A stretch of DNA of 64,000 nucleotides from Paracoccus sediminilitoris (GTDB lineage Bacteria; Pseudomonadota; Alphaproteobacteria; Rhodobacterales; Rhodobacteraceae): positions 108,509 through 172,508 of the forward strand of contig NZ_QJPK01000003.1 in assembly GCF_003259195.1 (NCBI RefSeq), written 5' to 3'. Each line of letters starts with the position of its first letter. The first letter of the stretch is position 1. This document shows, piece by piece, positions 51,287 through 59,653 of the stretch. A model generated the notes under the pieces. The model worked only from the letters and a program-made list of their open reading frames with translations, searched no databases and had not been told where the DNA came from. The translations under genes were made by a program, and so were the position numbers.

Positions 51287-53578
51287 ATGAAAAGACCCAC
51301 CGGAACCCCGACCCGCACGGGCAAGAGCCCTGTTGCCGACAAGCGCAACCTGTCGGACGACGCGGCCGACACCAAGCGGCGCAAGGTGACCCGCCACAAG
51401 AACCCCAAGCCCCGTCGCGGCGGGATCCTTGGCTGGATCGCGGCCTTCGTGACACTAATCTGGCGGGTGGTCTGGGGGTCGGTCTGGCGCCTGGCCATGG
51501 TGGTCGCGCTGATCATCGCGGCCGCCACCGGCTATTTCTATGTCACCCTGCCCGAGGCATCGGCGCTGTTTGACGGTCGCGCGCGCGGCAGCGTCACCAT
51601 GCTGGACCGCGACAAGCGCGTCTTTGCGTGGCGGGGGGAAACCTTTGGCGCGGTGAACAGCGAAAAGATCGCGCCGGTGCTGAAGCAGGCCGTGATCTCG
51701 ACCGAGGACCGCCGCTTCTTCCGCCATTTCGGCGTCAGCCCCCGCGGCATCGCCAGCGCCATCAAGATCAACCTGGCCGCAGGACGCGGGCCGCTGGAGG
51801 GCAATGGCGGGTCCACCATCACCCAGCAGGTCGCAAAGCTGCTGTGCCTGGGCGACACATTCGACCCGACCCGCTTCAAGAACGAGGCCGAGTTCGAGGC
51901 CGATTGCCGGTCGGGCGGCGTCTGGCGCAAGATCAAGGAAGTCCCCTATGCCTTCGCCATGGAGGCGAAATACAGCAAGGACGACATCCTCAACATCTAC
52001 ATGAACCGGTCCTATCTGGGTGCCGGAGCGCGCGGCTTCGAGGCCGCCAGCCAGCGCTATTTCAACGTCCCCGCCAGCGAGGTGAACGCCCAGCAATCCG
52101 CGATGCTGGCGGGCCTGCTGCGCGCGCCCAGCTATTACGCGCCCACCGCCAACCTGTCCCGCAGCCAGGAACGTGCCGACACGGTCCTGGGCCTGATGCA
52201 CGAGGAAGGCTATCTGACCGATGCGGAGCTGGCCCAGGCCCGCGCCAACCCCGCCGAACTGTCGCAGGCCGCCAAGGCCCGCGCGGGCGGATATTTCGCC
52301 GATTGGCTGATGGAATCGGGTCCGGGCTTCCTGACCAGCGAGACGACCGAGGACGTGACCATCACCACCACCTTCGACCAGCGCATCCAGCGCGCGGCCG
52401 AACGGGCGCTGAAGCGCGTCTTCGATGAAAAGGTCAAGGACGGCTCGACCGCCGAGGCCGCGGTGGTCGTGATGTCCGCCGATGGTGCCGTGCGCGCCAT
52501 GATCGGCGGGCGCGACACCACGGTGAACGGCGCCTTCAACCGCGCCAGCCAGGCCAAGCGCCAGACCGGGTCCAGCTTCAAGCCCTTCGTCTATGCCGCG
52601 GCATTGGAGGCGGGCTATGGCCCCAGCGACCGGATCGAGGACGGCCCCCTGACCATCCGAATTCCGGGCGGCAAGAACTGGTCGCCCAAGAACTATACCC
52701 GCCGCTATTACGGCCAGGTGACGCTGACCGACGCGCTGAAACGGTCGCTGAACACCGCCACCATCCGCCTGCAGGAGGTCGTGGGCCGCGACGAGGTCAT
52801 CCGCATCGCCCATGATTTCGGCATCGTCAGCAACCTGACCCGCAGCCCGTCTCTGGGCCTGGGCGCATCCGAGGCGACGCTGCTGGAACTGACCGGTGCC
52901 TATGCGGGCATCCGCAACGGCGGCACCTCGGTCGCGCCCTATGGCCTGGTGGAACTGAACGTCCAGGGCGACGACCAGCCGCTGATGGGCCAGACGGGCG
53001 GCTTTGGCGAACGCGTCATCAGCCAGCGCGCGGCAGGCCAGCTGATCTACATGATGCAGAAGGTCATCCAGGAAGGCACCGGCGGCCGCGCCCAGCTGGG
53101 ATCGCGCCCCGTGGCCGGCAAGACCGGCACGACCAGCAGCTATCGCGATGCGTGGTTCGTGGGCTTTTCGGAACAATACGTCACCGGCGTCTGGATGGGC
53201 AATGATGACAACAAGCCCCTGACCGGCGTGACCGGCGGCGGTCTGCCCGCCGAGATCTGGCAGGCGGTGATGGAGGAGATCCATGACGGTCTGCCCGAAC
53301 TGCCCCTGTCGACCGTGTCCCCCGATGGCAGCGGCATCATCATGTCCAGTGGTGGCGGCACGCCGCAGGTCGTGACCAGCGGATCGGCGGATGATCCCCT
53401 TGCGGCGGCCTTGGCGGGCGTCATGAACGGCGTGAACGGTCAGAACCAAGGCGGGCGTGTCATCACCGCGCCGGGCGAAGGGGGCGGCAACCCCGCCGCC
53501 ACGCCGGGCGACAGCAGCGAGGCCAGCTCGGATGACGCTCTCAGCCGTGCGCTGAACGGCATCCTGTCGGGCAACTGA
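51287..53578 (+). CDS. Class A penicillin-binding protein (PBP1 family)
   Basis: Bifunctional peptidoglycan synthase of 763 residues. Basic cytoplasmic tail (1-45), a transmembrane helix (about 68-86), GT51 transglycosylase (about 95-290) with E140 in STEDRRFF and GGSTITQQ (174-181), then a transpeptidase with S429-S-F-K432, S487-L-N489 and K612-T-G-T615. Oddity: between the GT motifs QQ and RKIKE there are about 32 residues rather than 14-15, including C187 and C207. The ATG has only a weak ribosome-binding site. The C-terminal tail is Gly/Ala-rich. Confidence 0.93.
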   Translation: MKRPTGTPTRTGKSPVADKRNLSDDAADTKRRKVTRHKNPKPRRGGILGWIAAFVTLIWRVVWGSVWRLAMVVALIIAAATGYFYVTLPEASALFDGRARGSVTMLDRDKRVFAWRGETFGAVNSEKIAPVLKQAVISTEDRRFFRHFGVSPRGIASAIKINLAAGRGPLEGNGGSTITQQVAKLLCLGDTFDPTRFKNEAEFEADCRSGGVWRKIKEVPYAFAMEAKYSKDDILNIYMNRSYLGAGARGFEAASQRYFNVPASEVNAQQSAMLAGLLRAPSYYAPTANLSRSQERADTVLGLMHEEGYLTDAELAQARANPAELSQAAKARAGGYFADWLMESGPGFLTSETTEDVTITTTFDQRIQRAAERALKRVFDEKVKDGSTAEAAVVVMSADGAVRAMIGGRDTTVNGAFNRASQAKRQTGSSFKPFVYAAALEAGYGPSDRIEDGPLTIRIPGGKNWSPKNYTRRYYGQVTLTDALKRSLNTATIRLQEVVGRDEVIRIAHDFGIVSNLTRSPSLGLGASEATLLELTGAYAGIRNGGTSVAPYGLVELNVQGDDQPLMGQTGGFGERVISQRAAGQLIYMMQKVIQEGTGGRAQLGSRPVAGKTGTTSSYRDAWFVGFSEQYVTGVWMGNDDNKPLTGVTGGGLPAEIWQAVMEEIHDGLPELPLSTVSPDGSGIIMSSGGGTPQVVTSGSADDPLAAALAGVMNGVNGQNQGGRVITAPGEGGGNPAATPGDSSEASSDDALSRALNGILSGN

Positions 53579-53602
53579 CGGAACACCTCCCGCGACAACG
53601 GC

Positions 53603-53631
53603 AAAAGGGCACCCTGCGGGGTGCCCTTTTT
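53603..53631 (+). terminator. Terminator of the PBP gene
   Basis: AAAAGGGCACCC and GGGTGCCCTTTT form a perfect 12-bp stem around TGCG with a T-tract. Confidence 0.92.
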
Positions 53632-53657
53632 CGTTGCGGTTCAGATGGCGTGGCGGG

Positions 53658-54260
53658 TCAGCCAGCCTGGCGCAGATCGGCGGTCAGCGCGGCGACGTCG
53701 CCCTTGCGGCGCGACAGCATGGCCGCGATCTCGGCCCGTTCGCTGGCCAGCATGTTCACGCCCTCGATGATGATGTTGAAATACAGATCCTGGCCGGATC
53801 GGTCCGAGACATGCCACTCGACCTCCATCGGCGCGCGACCGTTCAGATAGGCGACCGACGTGACCGCATAGAAGCTTTTCAGCTGACGCGCGCCCGTCAC
53901 CTCGATCCGTGATCCGACGAATTCATGAAAGCGCTTGCCGTATTTGCGCCCGATATACCCCTGGAAGGCCTGCTTGTAGGCCGCGAAGGTCGCCGCATCG
54001 GTCTGGCGCGCCGCGGGTCCCAATGCGGATCGCGCGATCACGTCCACATCGGCATAGCGGGCAAAGATCGCCTCGAACTGCTGATACATCGTTGCGGGGG
54101 CCTGCCCGGAATTGATAACCTGATAGACCTCGCCCAGGGACCGGTCGATCAGGGCGCGGGCACTGCCCGCATCCAGCGCATGGGCGGGGCGGAAAGGCAG
54201 CACGGCCGCGACGGCCGCACAGGCCAGCAGCCCCAGAAAGCCGCGGCGGTCACTCCGCAT
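53658..54260 (-). CDS. mlaC: MlaC/Ttg2D-like phospholipid-binding ABC component
   Basis: Periplasmic shuttle in the Mla pathway that returns misplaced phospholipids from the outer membrane. The 200-residue protein starts with a Tat-like signal (SDRRGFLGLL) and has the MlaC body (AFQGYIGRKYGKRF, YFNIIIEGVNM). I chose the ATG at 54260, which overlaps mlaA by 11 bases; ATG 54275 and 54305 are in-frame alternatives. Only mlaA is adjacent; mlaFEDB lies outside the window. Confidence 0.85.
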   Translation of the reverse strand: MRSDRRGFLGLLACAAVAAVLPFRPAHALDAGSARALIDRSLGEVYQVINSGQAPATMYQQFEAIFARYADVDVIARSALGPAARQTDAATFAAYKQAFQGYIGRKYGKRFHEFVGSRIEVTGARQLKSFYAVTSVAYLNGRAPMEVEWHVSDRSGQDLYFNIIIEGVNMLASERAEIAAMLSRRKGDVAALTADLRQAG

Positions 54261-55035
54261 AGGGGTCGATGACATCAGCGTCGTCATAGGGGTCGTAATC
54301 TGCACGCTCTTCTCCCAAATCGTGGCGGCGGTTCATCAGCCAGATCAGCCGCGTCTGCGCATAGCTATCCGCACTTCCCTGCAAGATGCCATCCACGCTG
54401 TCCCCGAACCGCGCCCGATCACCGGCTTTTGAGGCGACGCGCAGGCCAAAGACCACCGCGCGATCCTGACCGTCCAACAGGTGATACATCGGGTCGATCA
54501 GCAGATCGACCACCTGCCCCACCGCATCGCGCCGGGTCGATGGCCCCAGCACCGGCAGTTCCACATAGGGACCTTCGGGGACGCCCCAGACGGCCAGGGT
54601 TTCACCGAAATCGGTGTCGCGTTCGGATATGCCAAAATTGTCCATGGCCGGATCGAAGACACCTCCCAACCCCAGGGTCGAGTTGATCGCGAAGCGCGAC
54701 AGGTTGCGCCCCGCATTGCCCGGTCGCCCCTGCAGCAGGCCGTTCACCGATTTTACCGGCAGCGACAGGTTGCGCCCGGCATTGATGACCATCTGCAGCA
54801 GCCCGATGGGTGCATCGGGATCGACCGGCGCGGTTTCGGCGTCATTCTTGCCGCCCGCGAGATCGGCGATCGGGCCGATCACATGCGAATCCAGCCCCTT
54901 GTTGAAGGCATGGACGCGGCGGTTCTGCGCCTCGTAGGGGTCGTTGATGGTGATTCCATCCTGCTGGACCGGCGCGCTGGCGCAGCCCGTCAGCAGGGGC
55001 AGCGCGACAAGCGCCGTCAAGATCAATGGGCGCAA
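54250..55035 (-). CDS. mlaA: MlaA/VacJ outer-membrane lipoprotein
   Basis: Outer-membrane donut that extracts outer-leaflet phospholipids and passes them to MlaC. The 261-residue protein begins with a lipoprotein signal ending LLTGC (C18), then NDPYEAQNRRVHAFN and LPVLGPSTRRDAVG, the VacJ signatures. The start is TTG at 55035, chosen because AGGA lies six bases upstream and gives a correct signal length; longer in-frame starts would add 46 residues without homology. Confidence 0.9.
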   Translation of the reverse strand: MRPLILTALVALPLLTGCASAPVQQDGITINDPYEAQNRRVHAFNKGLDSHVIGPIADLAGGKNDAETAPVDPDAPIGLLQMVINAGRNLSLPVKSVNGLLQGRPGNAGRNLSRFAINSTLGLGGVFDPAMDNFGISERDTDFGETLAVWGVPEGPYVELPVLGPSTRRDAVGQVVDLLIDPMYHLLDGQDRAVVFGLRVASKAGDRARFGDSVDGILQGSADSYAQTRLIWLMNRRHDLGEERADYDPYDDADVIDPYAE

Positions 55036-55166
55036 GGGAATTCCTAATCGTTGCAAGGCGCGATGGGCCTTCGGGACAGGTTGGTCTAAGCTTGGGGCGG
55101 TGATATGGTTGTCATGTTGATGTGGCAAGCCCCGGGTTCCGATCCTGGGGGCATGAAGGCATAAAG

Positions 55167-56918
55167 ATGGCAACAGTATCAGGCAATCACGACGGGATGC
55201 GCGAATTGCGGCAGGCCCGCGCCACGGGTTGGCAATTGTTCGCTGCGGTCGCGGTGTTCTCGGCGGTTGTGAACCTGCTGATGCTGACCGGACCGCTGTT
55301 CATGCTGCAGGTCTATGACAGGGTGCTGGCCTCGCGCTCGGTCGAGACGCTGACGGCGCTGTTCGTGCTGGTGACGTTCCTGTTCCTGCTGATGGGTGCG
55401 GTCGACATGATCCGCAGCCGGGTGATGCAGCGCATCGCCGCCCGCTTCCAGGACCGGATCGAACCGCGCGTCTTTAATGCCGCCCTGCGCGAGGGGGCCG
55501 TCAGGGGTGACGAATCCGCCGCGACCGCCAGCGGCATGCGCGACCTGGACGCGGTCCAGCGCCTGATCGGATCGCCGGTCACGCTGGCCTTTTTTGACCT
55601 GCCCTGGGCACCGCTGTTTCTGGCCGCGATCTATATGTTCCACCCGCTGCTGGGGATCGTGGCAACGGCGGGCGGTTTCATCCTGGTAATTGCCACCATC
55701 GCGAATCGCGGCCTGACCAAGGTGCCGCTCCAGCAATCGGCGCGGTCGGCCGCCCAGGCACAGCGCATGGCCGACCTTTACCGTGACGAGGGCGAGGTCA
55801 TCTGCGCATTGGGGATGCGCGGTGCCACCCATGCCCGCTGGCAGAAGTTCCGCCGCGAAGCCCAGGAAAGCACGGTCCGCGCCGGCGATCTGTCCGGCGG
55901 GTTCGGCGTCTTTTCCCGCAGCTTCCGGCTGTTCCTGCAAAGTGCGATGCTGGCGGTGGGCGCCTTGCTGGTGCTGCGTCAGGAACTGACGCCGGGGGCG
56001 ATGATCGCCAGCTCGATCATGATGGGCCGGGCGCTGGCACCGGTCGATCAGCTGGTCGGCGGCTGGCCTGCCGTGCAGGCGGCGCAGGACGGCTGGAAGC
56101 GGCTGGGGAACTTGCTGGGACGGCGTCCGCCCGAATTCGCCCGTACCCCTCTGCCCCGCCCCGAGGCCGCCTTGGACGTGCGCAACCTGGTTGTCGCGCC
56201 TCCGGGCGAACAATCGGCCACGCTGCGCGGCATCACCTTCAAGGTTGCCCCCGGCACGGCGCTGGGCGTCATCGGCCCGTCGGGGGCGGGAAAATCCACG
56301 CTGGCCCGCGCGCTGATCGGCGCATGGCCCGTCGGCGGCGGCTTTATCAGGCTGGGCGGGGCGACGCTGGACCAATACGACCCCGACGTGCTGGGCGGCC
56401 TGATCGGCTATCTGCCGCAACAGGTAACGCTGTTCGACGGCACCATCGCGGAAAACATCGCCCGCCTTGCCCCCGAACCCGATCCCGCCCGCGTGGTTCA
56501 GGCTGCGCGCGCCGCGGCGGCCCACCAGATGATCCTGGATCTGCCGAACGGATATGACACCCGCATCAGCCAGACCGCAGGACGCCTGTCGGGCGGTCAG
56601 ATCCAGCGCATCGGGCTGGCCCGCGCGCTCTATCCCGATCCGGTCCTGCTGGTTCTGGACGAGCCGAACTCGAACCTGGACAACCAGGGTTCCGAGGCGC
56701 TGAACCAGGCGATCCGGCGACTGAAGGCGCAAAACGGTGCGGTGATCATCATGGCCCACCGCCCTGCCGCCATCAACGAATGCGAAAACCTGCTGGTGAT
56801 GGAGGCTGGAATCATCCGCGCCTTCGGACCGCGCGACAAGGTGCTGCAACAGATGGTCAAGAATTCGGCACAGATCATGCAATCCCAGACGGGCGGCCTT
56901 GCCGGAGGTGTCGCATGA
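55167..56918 (+). CDS. Type I secretion ABC ATPase/permease (PrtD-type)
   Basis: A 583-residue fused ABC exporter of the PrtD/RTX-protease branch, without a C39 or CLD domain. Transmembrane domain about 30-325; Walker A GPSGAGKST from 370; signature LSGGQ 474-478; Walker B LLVLDEPNSNLD. The PrtD-like landmarks VYDRVLASRSVETL and DLPWAPLF are seen. It works with the downstream HlyD protein and an outer-membrane TolC not present here. No RTX or other substrate gene is in the window. Confidence 0.9.
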   Translation: MATVSGNHDGMRELRQARATGWQLFAAVAVFSAVVNLLMLTGPLFMLQVYDRVLASRSVETLTALFVLVTFLFLLMGAVDMIRSRVMQRIAARFQDRIEPRVFNAALREGAVRGDESAATASGMRDLDAVQRLIGSPVTLAFFDLPWAPLFLAAIYMFHPLLGIVATAGGFILVIATIANRGLTKVPLQQSARSAAQAQRMADLYRDEGEVICALGMRGATHARWQKFRREAQESTVRAGDLSGGFGVFSRSFRLFLQSAMLAVGALLVLRQELTPGAMIASSIMMGRALAPVDQLVGGWPAVQAAQDGWKRLGNLLGRRPPEFARTPLPRPEAALDVRNLVVAPPGEQSATLRGITFKVAPGTALGVIGPSGAGKSTLARALIGAWPVGGGFIRLGGATLDQYDPDVLGGLIGYLPQQVTLFDGTIAENIARLAPEPDPARVVQAARAAAAHQMILDLPNGYDTRISQTAGRLSGGQIQRIGLARALYPDPVLLVLDEPNSNLDNQGSEALNQAIRRLKAQNGAVIIMAHRPAAINECENLLVMEAGIIRAFGPRDKVLQQMVKNSAQIMQSQTGGLAGGVA

Positions 56919-58222
56919 CCCCCGGTCTGGACACCCGCTGGTCGGTCCGCACGCCGATCATCGCCGGGCTTCTGGCGGTCATCATCTTGGTGGGCGGTTT
57001 CATCGCCTGGGCAATGATGTCGCAGATTTCGGGTGCGGTGGTGGCGTCGGGCCAGGTCGAGGTCGAACAGCAGCGCCAGATCGTACAGCACCCAGACGGG
57101 GGCGTGGTGGAAACCATCGCCGTCAAGGACGGCTCCGATGTCAAGGCGGGCGACCTGCTGCTGGGTTTGGACGGCACGCTGCTGCGGACCGAACATACCA
57201 TCGTCGAGGGCCAGTATTTCGAGGTTCTGGCCCGTCGCGGGCGTCTTGAGGCCGAACGCGGCGAAACCGAAGAGGTCACCTTCCCCGACGAATTGACGAC
57301 CGCTGCCAAGGACAATCCCGACCTTGCCGGCCTGGTCGAGGGCCAGGCCAGCCTGTTCCGCACCCGGCTGGACACGCTGCGCCAATCGCTGGACCAACTG
57401 GCCAAGCAAAGCGACCAGATCACGTCCGAGATCGAGGGCATCGACGCCCAGATCGACGCGCTTGGCACGCAGCGCGACCTGATCGGAGAGGAACTGGTCG
57501 ACCAGCAGAGCCTGCTGGATCGCGGGCTTGCGCAGGCATCTCGCGTGCTGGCCCTGCAACGCGAAGCCGCGCGGATGGATGGCGAACTGGGATCGCTGCA
57601 GGCCAGCCGCGCCTCGGCCCTGATCCGCCAGACCGAGCTGGAGATTCAGCGTCTGCAGCTGGGCGCCGAACGTCGCGAACAGGCCGAAACCGAGCTGCGC
57701 GACCTGGGCTATCGCGAACTGGAACTGGCTGAACGCCGCCGCAGCCTGGTCGAACAGATCAGCCGTCTGGAGATCCGCGCCCCGGTTTCGGGGCTGGTCT
57801 ACAACATGCAGGTGACGACGCCGCGCTCGGTGATCCGTCCGGCCGATCCGCTGCTTTATATCATCCCGCAGGATCGTCCATTGGTCATCGGCGCACGTCT
57901 GCAGACCATCAATATCGACGAGGTGATGGTAGGCCAGCCGGTCGTGCTGCGCTTTTCGGCCTTCTCATCCCGCACCACCCCCGAGATCGACGGCAGGCTG
58001 GACCGCCTTTCGGCAGATGCGCTGCTGGATGAGGCGACGCGGGCGCCCTATTACCGCGCCGAGGTCTCCATCCCCCCCGAGGAGATGGAGAAACTGGGCG
58101 ACCTTGCGCTGGTCCCCGGCATGCCGGTCGAGGTCTATATCCAGACCGGCGAACGCACCCCCATGGCCTATCTGCTGAAACCGCTGGCCGATTACTTCAA
58201 CCGCGCCTTCCGCGAAAGCTGA
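56915..58222 (+). CDS. HlyD-family type I secretion membrane fusion protein
   Basis: Periplasmic adaptor of 435 residues joining the PrtD-like ABC protein to TolC. One N-terminal helix (about 15-37), a split lipoyl domain (GGVVETIAVKDGSDVKAGD and RAPVSGLVYNM), long coiled coil (about 140-300), and the HlyD signature region DPLLYIIPQDRPLVIGARL. GGAGG precedes the ATG, which overlaps the ABC gene by ATGA. Confidence 0.92.
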   Translation: MTPGLDTRWSVRTPIIAGLLAVIILVGGFIAWAMMSQISGAVVASGQVEVEQQRQIVQHPDGGVVETIAVKDGSDVKAGDLLLGLDGTLLRTEHTIVEGQYFEVLARRGRLEAERGETEEVTFPDELTTAAKDNPDLAGLVEGQASLFRTRLDTLRQSLDQLAKQSDQITSEIEGIDAQIDALGTQRDLIGEELVDQQSLLDRGLAQASRVLALQREAARMDGELGSLQASRASALIRQTELEIQRLQLGAERREQAETELRDLGYRELELAERRRSLVEQISRLEIRAPVSGLVYNMQVTTPRSVIRPADPLLYIIPQDRPLVIGARLQTINIDEVMVGQPVVLRFSAFSSRTTPEIDGRLDRLSADALLDEATRAPYYRAEVSIPPEEMEKLGDLALVPGMPVEVYIQTGERTPMAYLLKPLADYFNRAFRES

Positions 58223-58288
58223 CCCAGGGCGCGGTTGCCAAGACCTCTTCCTTGACGCAGCGTGCGCCGCATCAAGAGGAGGAATACC

Positions 58289-59599
58289 ATGCTGAGAATA
58301 CTGTCCCGGCCAGCCAGCCGCCTGATGGAGCGCTGGCTGCCCGACGCCTTCATTTTCGTCATCGTCCTGACGCTGGTGGCGGCGGCGGCGGCGATGCTGA
58401 CCCAAGGCACCGGCCCCACCGAACTGGTGCAGATGTGGGGGGACGGTTTCTGGGAACTGCTGTCCTTTGCCATGCAGATGCTGCTGGTGCTGGTCACCGG
58501 CTTCATCCTGGCATCCTCGCCCCCGGTGCGCCGGGTGCTGGCGCGAATCGCCGGCCTGGCCCGCAGCCGCGGCATGGCCATCGTGCTGGTCACGCTGGTA
58601 TCGCTGATCGCGGCCTGGGTGAACTGGGGCTTTGGCCTGGTCGTCGGCGCCATCTTCGCCAAGGAGGTCGCGCGTCAGGTCCGGGTCGATTACCGCCTGC
58701 TGGTCGCGTCGGCCTATTCGGGCTTCATCATCTGGCATGGCGGGTTGTCGGGGTCGATCCCGCTGACGATCGCCACGCCGGGGCATTTCACCGAAACCCA
58801 GATCGGCGTCATCCCGACCGGCGACACGATCTTTGCCAGCTGGAATCTACTGATCGTGCTGGCGCTGTTCATCGCCGTGCCGCTGGTCAACCGCATGATG
58901 TTGCCGCTGGAGGATGAGCAGGTGCTGATCGACCCCGATCAGCTGCGCGACCCCGAAGCCGCGCCCCGCGCCGCCCGCCCCACCCCCGCCGAGCGGTTGG
59001 AGACCAGCCCCCTGCTGATGTACCTGATCGGCATTCCGGGTCTGGCCTGGCTGCTGATGCATTTCGTGTCCGGGGGCGCGCTGAACCTGAACGTCGTGAA
59101 CTTCCTGTTCCTGTTCCTGGGCGTCATCTGCCACGGTTCCGCCCGCAGCCTGCTGCTGGCGCTGGACGGCGGCGTGCGCGGCGGCGCGGGGATCGTGATC
59201 CAGTTCCCCTTCTATGCCGGGATCATGGCGATCATGGTGCAAAGCGGGCTGGCCACCAGCCTGTCGGAATGGTTCGTGTCGATCTCGACCGCGACCACCC
59301 TGCCGTTCTGGAGCTTCATCTCGGCCGGGATCGTGAACATCTTCGTGCCCTCGGGCGGCGGTCAATGGGCGGTGCAGGCCCCTGTCATGCTGCCGGCAGC
59401 CGAAGCCTTGGGTGCTGATGTGGCCAAGGTCGTGATGGGCGTGGCCTGGGGTGATGCCTGGACCAACATGCTGCAACCCTTCTGGGCCTTGCCGATGCTG
59501 GGCATCGCCGGGTTGAAGCCGCGCGACATCATGGGCTTCTGCGTGGTGCAGCTGCTGATCGCAGGCGCGGTGATCGGGGCGATCCTGTATTATATCTGA
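58289..59599 (+). CDS. Short-chain fatty acid transporter AtoE family
   Basis: A 436-residue inner-membrane protein with about ten hydrophobic helices. AtoE-family landmarks are SGFIIWHGGLSGSIPL, FVPSGGGQWAVQAP and PFWALPMLGIAGL. Substrates in the family are butyrate and similar acids. AGGAGGA lies seven bases before ATG 58289. A 66-base gap divides it from hlyD; no ato genes accompany it. Confidence 0.9.
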   Translation: MLRILSRPASRLMERWLPDAFIFVIVLTLVAAAAAMLTQGTGPTELVQMWGDGFWELLSFAMQMLLVLVTGFILASSPPVRRVLARIAGLARSRGMAIVLVTLVSLIAAWVNWGFGLVVGAIFAKEVARQVRVDYRLLVASAYSGFIIWHGGLSGSIPLTIATPGHFTETQIGVIPTGDTIFASWNLLIVLALFIAVPLVNRMMLPLEDEQVLIDPDQLRDPEAAPRAARPTPAERLETSPLLMYLIGIPGLAWLLMHFVSGGALNLNVVNFLFLFLGVICHGSARSLLLALDGGVRGGAGIVIQFPFYAGIMAIMVQSGLATSLSEWFVSISTATTLPFWSFISAGIVNIFVPSGGGQWAVQAPVMLPAAEALGADVAKVVMGVAWGDAWTNMLQPFWALPMLGIAGLKPRDIMGFCVVQLLIAGAVIGAILYYI

Positions 59600-59604
59600 C
59601 GATC

Positions 59605-59628
59605 CGGGGGCGTGGCGACACGCCCCCG
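59605..59628. terminator. Bidirectional hairpin between atoE-like and rnr genes
   Basis: CGGGGGCGTG and CACGCCCCCG form a perfect 10-bp stem around GCGA in the 54-base gap between convergent genes. The flanks lack T-tracts. Confidence 0.7.
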
Positions 59629-59653
59629 ATATCCTGCGCGAGGCTCACGCTGC

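Noticed and set aside
50979..51290. 103-codon frame upstream of the PBP gene
   Set aside because: No ribosome-binding site, no recognisable motif, composition unlike a protein; only its last nine codons are of interest as a possible short upstream ORF.
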